Below, one piece after another: positions 13,489 to 19,703 of a DNA stretch of 21,248 bases (positions are counted from its first letter, which is position 1; each line of letters begins with the position of its first letter). A program made the position numbers and the translations under genes. Under the pieces are notes generated by a model. That model saw only the letters and a program-made list of their open reading frames with translations. It did no database searches and had not been told where the DNA came from. The DNA comes from a virus, in the IMG/VR virus record IMGVR_UViG_3300032263_000006, positions 1 to 21,248 of that record; one strand, given 5' to 3'.

Positions 13489-14537
13489 GGGTGGCCAAGC
13501 GGGGCGGTGGGTATCGAGACATGGACGCGAAGGTCGATAAGGCAGTGAACATGGTCAATCTGGAGGGGCGGGCAAATCTTGTCTCCCTGTCCGGGGCGCC
13601 AGGCGGGGTTGAGCTACTCACGTCGGACGAGACGGAGGCTAACAAGGTCCACCTGAAGATTGTCGAGCTGAAGAGACGCTACCAGGAGACCCAGTTCGAG
13701 CTGGCGGCGCTCCTGTGGCGCGTCAATGAGGAGCGGCTGTTCACGGCCAAGAGCTTGGGGGGCTACGGTTCGTTTGGCGAGTACGTCGAGTCTGAGCTGG
13801 AGTTTTCGATTCGCAAGGCCCACATGCTGATAACGATGCACTGGTGGTACAGCATCGAGCAGCATGGCGACCAGAAGCTGTTACAGGGGGCCCGGGAGAT
13901 AGGCTGGACGAAGGCCTATCACCTGGTCAAGGTGATAGACCCGACCAACGCTGACCAGTGGTTGATGCTGGCAAAGAAGTCGACCGAGCGGAGCTTGGCT
14001 CAGCAGGTTCGGGCGGCGCTCAACGCGGCCGGCAAGACGAAGGGGCGGCGAGTCCGGGCGACCAAGCCGACGATGAACCCGTTGCCTGGCATGAATCCAG
14101 ATGACCCGGAGCCCGAGACTCCCACGACAGAAGAGGCTGATGCCCGAGGGTTCGTGGTCCAGGACCTGTCGGACAAGCCAGACGCCTCCGAAGGCGTTCC
14201 CCCTCCCAGCGAAGAGCAGGTGAGTGAGGTGATGGCTCAAGACGAGAAGTGGACGACGTGGTCGGCTCGCATTCCAAAAGAGAGCAAGGGCGTTGTCGAC
14301 GAGGCAATTGAGCTGGCAAAAAAGCTAGCAAAAACGCAAAACTCGGGCTGGGCGCTCAGTTTGATGGCCCAGCATTTCCTATCGTTCAGCCACGACAAAA
14401 AGACAGTGATGATAGGCGAGTGGCTGGCGACATTTGAGCGAAACACCGGCCTGAAAGTCATTGCGGTGGACCCCCAGGACGAGCAGGTTGTGTATGGCCA
14501 GGAGTTGCTGAAGAGCGTGGAGGAGGAGGAGAAATGA
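13485..14537 (+). CDS. Putative DNA-binding protein with HNH-associated helical domain
   Basis: A 350-residue protein. Residues about 65-185 (R-YQETQFELAALLW, YGSFGEYVESELEFSIRKAHML, REIGWTKAYHLVKVIDPTNADQWLMLAKK, LAQQVRAAL) match, from memory, a helical domain that in many bacteria stands in front of an HNH nuclease, with the pattern 'YxxxxLGxSxRxAxxL ... GxIGWxKAxxVxxVxTPxxxxxW'. No HNH motif follows. A Pro/Glu-rich linker leads to a C-terminal helical region (250-350) of unknown type. It overlaps the RuvC-like gene by ATGA and has a GGAGGG site, so it belongs to the same operon. DNA binding is inferred; I do not know its task. Confidence 0.6.
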   Translation: MRVAKRGGGYRDMDAKVDKAVNMVNLEGRANLVSLSGAPGGVELLTSDETEANKVHLKIVELKRRYQETQFELAALLWRVNEERLFTAKSLGGYGSFGEYVESELEFSIRKAHMLITMHWWYSIEQHGDQKLLQGAREIGWTKAYHLVKVIDPTNADQWLMLAKKSTERSLAQQVRAALNAAGKTKGRRVRATKPTMNPLPGMNPDDPEPETPTTEEADARGFVVQDLSDKPDASEGVPPPSEEQVSEVMAQDEKWTTWSARIPKESKGVVDEAIELAKKLAKTQNSGWALSLMAQHFLSFSHDKKTVMIGEWLATFERNTGLKVIAVDPQDEQVVYGQELLKSVEEEEK

Positions 14538-14788
14538 ACGTGAGGCGAGAGACGGCGGCGAACATGTTTGCTCAGGCCAGAAAGCTGTTGGCGGGGTGGG
14601 AGCGGTCTTTGCGCAATCCCCCGACTGTCCCCGGGCAGGTAGACGGGCGCGGGGTGCCTGTGGGCGACGATTATGAGGTCCCCGAGGGGGCGAGCGTGCT
14701 GGAGACGCTTGGTAACGAAGAGACTGTCAAGCTACGGGCAGAGCTTGCCGCAATTGCTTCGACTCTGGAGGGACTTGCAGGGACGTGA
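14534..14788 (+). CDS. Small hypothetical protein
   Basis: An 84-residue product with no family I recognise. It has two helical stretches (residues 1-27 and 60-82) around a Gly/Pro/Val-rich middle. The ATG overlaps the preceding stop as ATGA and is preceded by a GGAGGAGGAGG ribosome site, so translation is well supported. It is the last gene of the recombination operon. Confidence 0.55.
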   Translation: MNVRRETAANMFAQARKLLAGWERSLRNPPTVPGQVDGRGVPVGDDYEVPEGASVLETLGNEETVKLRAELAAIASTLEGLAGT

Positions 14789-14790
14789 TA

Positions 14791-14816
14791 GTCTGGCCTT
14801 CTAGTGGAGGTCAGAC
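14791..14816 (+). promoter_or_regulatory. Hairpin covering part of the ribosome site
   Basis: GTCTGGCCT (14791-14799) pairs with AGGTCAGAC (14808-14816) as RNA, 9 pairs with one G-U, around an 8-base loop. The ribosome site GGAGG (14806-14810) is half in the loop and half in the 3' arm, 5 bases before the ATG at 14822. Confidence 0.45.
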
Positions 14817-14821
14817 AACCA

Positions 14822-16858
14822 ATGAAAACTGCAAGCCAGTTTGCCGAAGAAATCAGCGCCATCGCTGCGGACCTTTCAATCGTCCCCGGGGAGCCGGTGG
14901 CCGAAGAAATCGCAGACTGGCGGGGGCCCCTGCAAGGTATCCAGGTCGACCTCCGCCGCATGATTCAGCAAGACATCGACAAGTTCATGGAGTCGGCCCA
15001 GAAGATAGTCCAGCGGGCCGAGGAGTCGGGCTGGTCCAAGCTCGTCATTCAGAACGAGGTCAAGCGGTGGTCGGGCGACGTCAACCGCGTCTATGCCAAG
15101 TTCAAGAATGCGACTCAAGGGTTCACGGACCTGGTCAAGATGATGGGAATCCCGACCCGTCGTCACAGTACCAAGGGCAAGGCCCCGGGCAAGGGGCGCG
15201 GCAAGATGGACTGGGGGAGTCTCTCCCAACCCCAGCTCAAGAAAGAGGTGAAGGACCAGCTCAATCGTCTGAGCCATGGCATTCACAGCCTGGCCGACGA
15301 CGGGGCCTACATGCTTCACCAAATCGACCGGATTCTGAAGTACAAGGCGCCGAAAGACGAGACCATCGTCGAGGAGATTGGGGCCCTGTTCCAGGACTTC
15401 GTCGACTTCCGCAACGCCTTCGGGTCGAAGGTGTGGGGCCCGTACAAGGGTCTGATGGGGCGGCTGGACTCAATCAAGGCCCCGCCGCTGAAGGCCCAGG
15501 GCCAGGAGTACCGCAAGACGATGCGCAAGCGTCCCATGAAGACCATGCCCCCCACGCCGCAGTTCCCCGCGTCGATGGTGGCCAGCCGGCTACCGGTGGA
15601 CTGTCCGGAGCTTCGGGAGGCCATTGCCAGGGACGAGGAGCGGGCCAGGCGGGCGGTCATGGGCATCACTTCGGACGAGGGGCAGGGGCTTGTCGAGTCC
15701 ATCGAGCGCGAGCTGCTGGGCGAGGCCGACGAGCTGGAACAGGCGTCTCTCTTCGAGGAACCCATGGAGGAGGCCGAGGCCAGCAAGATGAAGGCGAAGG
15801 GGTACAAGTTCAAAATCCTGCTCAAGGACAAGCCTCCCCTGTACGCCAAGACCGAGAAGGGGGCCAAGGAAGTCCAGGCGGACTACCCGGGCTCGAAGGT
15901 CGTGGCCAACGAGAGCGGCGAGATTGACGACCCCGAGCTGGTGGAGTCGGTCGAGGGCGTGGACCTGCTGGAGAGCTTCGAGGACTTCGACGAGCTGTTG
16001 TATGGCGAAGGCGAGGAGCCCGAGCCGCGCCCTTTTGACGAGGCGGGCCCGGAGGAGGAGCTGAGTGAGCGGCAGAAGACGACGACGGCGGCCATTGGGC
16101 AGGAGTTTTATCCGGGGACGACGAAGCCTGTGATGACCCGTCAGGGGGCATTCAAGCTGAGCGACAAGGAATTGCAGATGTTCTCCAAGGAGGGCATCAC
16201 GCCGGACAAGATGTTGTTTTCGGGCCAGCAGAAGGTCTTCATGGACATCCCCCGGGACAAACTGCCAGAGGTCATCGGAGCGGTGGATATCCCGGATGCA
16301 CAGGATGAGTTGAATCGGAACCCCAAGGGGGCGATTCAAAAATTCATGCTGAACATTGGCAAGGTGTCTCCCAAAGCAGGCAAAATGTTGCGTGCAGTGC
16401 CTGAAAATGCGGCGTTGTATTTTTATCTTTATGCCATGCGGGTGAGTGGCCGGGACATGGCCAACATTCTTTTGAAGCGGTACCTCACGACGCACCAGGC
16501 GTTCAAACCGGTCAAGCGTGAGGACGTTGAGGAGCCCGAGGAGACCTCCCTGGAGGAGATGTCCTCCATCGTCAAGACCATCTACCAGCAGTTTGGTGGC
16601 GGCCGGGCCATGGCGATGATAGGCGGTCAGGTGCATGACGTGGACGCCAACACGCTGGGCATCAAGTGGCCCAACAAAAAGCGCAGCAAGGGCAACTACG
16701 TCGAAATCCGGTACAACGCCGGCAAGGACCTGTACGACATGGAATTTTTCAACGTGTCTGTTCAGGCGAAGAAGTCGGTCAAAAAGTACAAAGACGTCGG
16801 CTGGGAGCAACTTGCTGATATCTTTGAGAGACAGACTGGCTGGTACGTCCGCATGTAG
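14822..16858 (+). CDS. Large phage protein of unknown function with a recurring C-terminal domain
   Basis: A 678-residue protein with no family I can name. Regions: an N-terminal helical part (residues 1-260, including FAEEISAIAADLS), a highly acidic middle rich in Glu and Asp (about 260-450), a second globular part (about 465-560), and a C-terminal domain (597-678, MAMIGGQVHDV...RSKGNYVEIRY...GWEQLADIFERQTGWYVRM). The last piece resembles an about 80-residue module that I recall from many unrelated phage proteins; this is unverified. The ATG is 12 bases after the GGAGG site. Lying just upstream of the terminase genes, it may be an internal head or scaffold-like protein, but a regulatory or enzymatic role is also possible. 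Confidence 0.6.
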   Translation: MKTASQFAEEISAIAADLSIVPGEPVAEEIADWRGPLQGIQVDLRRMIQQDIDKFMESAQKIVQRAEESGWSKLVIQNEVKRWSGDVNRVYAKFKNATQGFTDLVKMMGIPTRRHSTKGKAPGKGRGKMDWGSLSQPQLKKEVKDQLNRLSHGIHSLADDGAYMLHQIDRILKYKAPKDETIVEEIGALFQDFVDFRNAFGSKVWGPYKGLMGRLDSIKAPPLKAQGQEYRKTMRKRPMKTMPPTPQFPASMVASRLPVDCPELREAIARDEERARRAVMGITSDEGQGLVESIERELLGEADELEQASLFEEPMEEAEASKMKAKGYKFKILLKDKPPLYAKTEKGAKEVQADYPGSKVVANESGEIDDPELVESVEGVDLLESFEDFDELLYGEGEEPEPRPFDEAGPEEELSERQKTTTAAIGQEFYPGTTKPVMTRQGAFKLSDKELQMFSKEGITPDKMLFSGQQKVFMDIPRDKLPEVIGAVDIPDAQDELNRNPKGAIQKFMLNIGKVSPKAGKMLRAVPENAALYFYLYAMRVSGRDMANILLKRYLTTHQAFKPVKREDVEEPEETSLEEMSSIVKTIYQQFGGGRAMAMIGGQVHDVDANTLGIKWPNKKRSKGNYVEIRYNAGKDLYDMEFFNVSVQAKKSVKKYKDVGWEQLADIFERQTGWYVRM

Positions 16859-16869
16859 CCACCCTCAAA

Positions 16870-16886
16870 GTGCAAGCCGCTTGCAC
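16870..16886. repeat. GTGCA palindrome, copy 3
   Basis: GTGCAAG-CCG-CTTGCAC, perfect 7+7 bp inverted repeat with arms identical to copy 1. It lies 12 bases after the preceding stop codon and 19 bases upstream of the -35 at 16906. No U-tract follows, so it is unlikely to be a terminator. Confidence 0.7.
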
Positions 16887-16905
16887 ACTCTCGCACAACC
16901 CGTTC

Positions 16906-16934
16906 TTGACGCATAAAGAGGCACTGTCCACAAT
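16906..16934 (+). promoter_or_regulatory. Promoter of the packaging genes, leaderless type
   Basis: TTGACG (16906-16911), a 17-base spacer and CACAAT (16929-16934); the ATG at 16941 follows after exactly 6 bases. No Shine-Dalgarno at useful distance. Confidence 0.55.
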
Positions 16935-16940
16935 TGGGGC

Positions 16941-17639
16941 ATGGGTGATGTGACCCCTATCCGACGGGGCAGAATGACGTTGGACGAAAGAGTCTCGACG
17001 CTTCCCATCGTGGAGGACGTCGATGAAATGCTGCGCGAGGGTATGACGGCGGCCGACGTGGCGAAGCATATCCAGGAGACGTTTGAGCTGTTGCAAGACG
17101 TGTCGGGCGAGACACTGCAAAAGGCGCTCCAGCGGCGGCGCAAGGCGCTCCCCCCTCCCCCACCGTCGCCGGAAGATTGGCCGGCCGTCTACAGCCCGGA
17201 AGAGGATAGCAGCGAGGCGCGGACGCCAGGCAAGCTGGCGAGGGCTCAGTACCAGCGGGCGGTCATGGGTATCGACCTCTTGCTGGAGACGGAGGGCTTG
17301 TACCTGGCCCAGCGGGACCGCATAGACAGGATGATGCGAGCCGAGTCGCGGTCAGGGACTCACTACGAAGAGATGCCCCGAGAGATGGGGGCGGCCCTGG
17401 ACATGCTCAAGACTCATGCGAAGCTGCAGGAGCAGTTCGGACCGGCGACGGCTCGGTTGAAAATGAATCTCGAAATTCAAGGTGGCGCAACGACAGGGCT
17501 CGGCCAGAAGGTATCATCGACAATGCAGAACCCTGGAAGCCGGCACAAAGTATTGAGTTTCTTCAAAAAACTGTCTCAGGTCGCTGACCTACCGCCCGCA
17601 ATTATTGACGGGGAGGCTGAGCCTGTCGGTGGTGTCTGA
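16941..17639 (+). CDS. terS: Probable terminase small subunit
   Basis: A 232-residue protein directly before the large terminase. Its stop overlaps the large-subunit ATG in TGATG. The N-terminal part (residues about 24-72, VDEMLREGMTAADVAKHIQETFELLQDVSGETLQKALQRRRK) has a helix-turn-helix pattern of the kind used by small terminases to recognise viral DNA. Helical segments at about 110-180 would form the oligomerisation region, and a basic Gly-rich tail follows. The call rests mainly on position, size and the HTH; no signature residue is visible. It could otherwise be a regulator. It lies just behind a promoter with no ribosome site, so leaderless expression is possible. Confidence 0.65.
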   Translation: MGDVTPIRRGRMTLDERVSTLPIVEDVDEMLREGMTAADVAKHIQETFELLQDVSGETLQKALQRRRKALPPPPPSPEDWPAVYSPEEDSSEARTPGKLARAQYQRAVMGIDLLLETEGLYLAQRDRIDRMMRAESRSGTHYEEMPREMGAALDMLKTHAKLQEQFGPATARLKMNLEIQGGATTGLGQKVSSTMQNPGSRHKVLSFFKKLSQVADLPPAIIDGEAEPVGGV

Positions 17640-19702
17640 TGGCCATCGAGTTCGTCAATGGCCGGCCTCGGTCTGTTCGCACAGAGGACGAGCTGGCTCA
17701 GGAGCTGGAGGACGCTCTTGAGGCGATGTCTCCCGAGGAGCAGGAAGCGGTCTTTCACTACCTGCAAAGAATGGAGCAGGGCGAGAGAGACGTGCTCGAT
17801 TCGTTCGTGCGAGCGGACTATTCGGAAGAGCCGGTCGACCCGCTGACATTCCTTCAGGACGAATACTATCTGGGCGAGGTGGGCAACAATATGTGGCCCA
17901 AGCTGCAACAGGACTTCGTCGAGTTGTTTCAAGGAGGGTATTCCGAGGCAATCCTAAGTGGCTCAATTGGCTGGGGAAAATCGTTTTTTGCCACTTGTGG
18001 TCTGGCTTACGTTTTGTACCAGATGTCCTGCCTGGTCAATCCCCAGCAGGCCTATGGGCTGTCACCAGGGACCAGCCTGGCCATTGCGGTCATGAGCGCG
18101 ACGAGGGAGGCGGCCCGGCGCGTGCCCCTCGCTGAGCTGGGTAACAAGCTCCAGCTCTCCCCCTATTTCAAGGAGCGGTGCCCGTTCAAAATCGCCACGA
18201 CGATGTATGAGATTCGCTTCCCCACGAAAAAGATGATGGTGATAGCGGGCTCGACCAGTAGCGCGGCCATCGGTACGAACGTGTTCGCTGGGTTCGTGGA
18301 CGAGATGGCATTCATGGGGGCCAAGCGGCAGGCTGACACGATGGGCCGGATGGTGTCGGTCGACAAGTCGGAGGTTCTGACCAAGGCCATCGTCAGACGA
18401 ATGAAGAGCCGGTTCATGAAGGCGGGCAAGCTGCCTGGGCTGATGTTCCTGGTCAGCTCGAAGGAGCGGCCGGTGGCGTACATCGAGCAGAAGATAGAGG
18501 AAGCCCGGGAGACAAATGACCCCTCTGTCTTTATCAGGGAATACAGCACCTGGGACGTCCGGCCCAAGGAGGATTTCACGGGGAAGACCTTCCAGGTGGC
18601 GGTGGGTAACGAGACCGTCCGGAGCAAGCTCGACCCCACCCCGGAAGACATCGCCTGGTACGCTGAGACCCAGCTTCGTATCATCGACGTTCCCGAAGAG
18701 TACCGGCCGGACTTTGAGAGCGACTTAGAGGGGGGGCTCCGTGACATCGCTGGTATTGCAACCGAGTCGGTCAGCCTGTTCATTCACCGGCGCGAGAAAA
18801 TAATCGAATCCACTGACACGCGGCTCAAGAGCCCCCTTGACGTTGAGGAGTGGATGAGCGGCGACCCGCTGGAGTTTTGGTGGGAGCGGGTAGCGGTTCC
18901 TTTTGAGCGTCCAATCCCGGGTGGCTTCACAGAAAAGGCCTGGCGTCCTCTCAGGCACCCTGGGGCTCCTCGGTACGTTCACATTGACGTGTCATTGGTT
19001 GGCGACTGTGCGGGGCTGTGCATTGCTCACACGGCGGGGCACGTCGAGGTAGTCCGGCGGGACTTCCATGGCGAGACCTACTCCGAGGTGGCCCCGGTCA
19101 TTGAGACGGACTTGCTTCTCAGAATTCACCCGCCGCCCGGTGACGAGATATTCTTGGGGGACCTCAGAGGTATCGTCTACGAATTTCAAAGCCATGGTTT
19201 CGTTGTGTCTTATGCGAGTTTAGATGGCTGGCAGTCGGCTGATACCAGGCAGCAGTTCCGGCACCGTGGTATCGAGTCGGACGTGCTTTCGGTCGATAAG
19301 ACGGTGGTCCCTTACGAGTCGATGAAGACGGCGCTGTACGAGGGCCGGCTCAGATTGCAGCCCCATGAAGCTGTGCAGAAGGAGCTGCGGGAGCTACAGC
19401 GGATACAAAAGACAAAGGGCATCATTCCGAAGTTCATGGTGGACCACCCCCCTCGTGGCAAGAAAGACGTTTCGGACGCCTTGGCCGGCGTGGTTCACAG
19501 TCTGATGGTCCGTCAGCCCGGTATGCCGATTGTCCCGATGATGAGCGAGCGCAATGCAATGGGCGAGCAACGACAGGACGATTCCTGGGTAACGGGCGGT
19601 AAGGTAATGGTCCCACCTTCGGCTAGCGTCAGGGGGGCGTCACGCGGTATGGTGGGCCAAAAGGTATCGCAAAAACAACCGATGCCGTTCGTGAGGGGTT
19701 AG
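17639..19702 (+). CDS. terL: Terminase large subunit
   Basis: A 687-residue packaging motor. The ATPase part has Walker A SGSIGWGKS (residues 107-115), Walker B VFAGFVDE (215-222) with the catalytic Glu, and a coupling segment FLVSSKER (near 272). The RNase H-like nuclease part has Asp450 in HIDVS, Asp529 in SLDGWQS, and Asp610 and Asp613 in KKDVSDALAG, which fit the metal-binding acidic residues of terminase nucleases. It would pump DNA into the prohead through the portal and cut it. The length is on the high side for the family. The ATG overlaps the previous stop. No intein is seen in this gene. Confidence 0.9.
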   Translation: MAIEFVNGRPRSVRTEDELAQELEDALEAMSPEEQEAVFHYLQRMEQGERDVLDSFVRADYSEEPVDPLTFLQDEYYLGEVGNNMWPKLQQDFVELFQGGYSEAILSGSIGWGKSFFATCGLAYVLYQMSCLVNPQQAYGLSPGTSLAIAVMSATREAARRVPLAELGNKLQLSPYFKERCPFKIATTMYEIRFPTKKMMVIAGSTSSAAIGTNVFAGFVDEMAFMGAKRQADTMGRMVSVDKSEVLTKAIVRRMKSRFMKAGKLPGLMFLVSSKERPVAYIEQKIEEARETNDPSVFIREYSTWDVRPKEDFTGKTFQVAVGNETVRSKLDPTPEDIAWYAETQLRIIDVPEEYRPDFESDLEGGLRDIAGIATESVSLFIHRREKIIESTDTRLKSPLDVEEWMSGDPLEFWWERVAVPFERPIPGGFTEKAWRPLRHPGAPRYVHIDVSLVGDCAGLCIAHTAGHVEVVRRDFHGETYSEVAPVIETDLLLRIHPPPGDEIFLGDLRGIVYEFQSHGFVVSYASLDGWQSADTRQQFRHRGIESDVLSVDKTVVPYESMKTALYEGRLRLQPHEAVQKELRELQRIQKTKGIIPKFMVDHPPRGKKDVSDALAGVVHSLMVRQPGMPIVPMMSERNAMGEQRQDDSWVTGGKVMVPPSASVRGASRGMVGQKVSQKQPMPFVRG

Positions 19703-19703
19703 C

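Noticed and set aside
14785-15927. Plus-strand frame of 380 codons overlapping the same gene
   Set aside because: The product is almost only Gly, Arg, Gln and Pro, typical of a frame-shifted GC-rich gene; the true frame has a coherent protein and runs to 16858.
15590-16810. Long minus-strand open frame (406 codons) opposite the 678-residue protein
   Set aside because: It is antisense to a well-supported gene and arises from the GC-rich codon pattern of the plus strand; the product is low-complexity (Leu, Arg and His) and no ribosome site or neighbour supports it.
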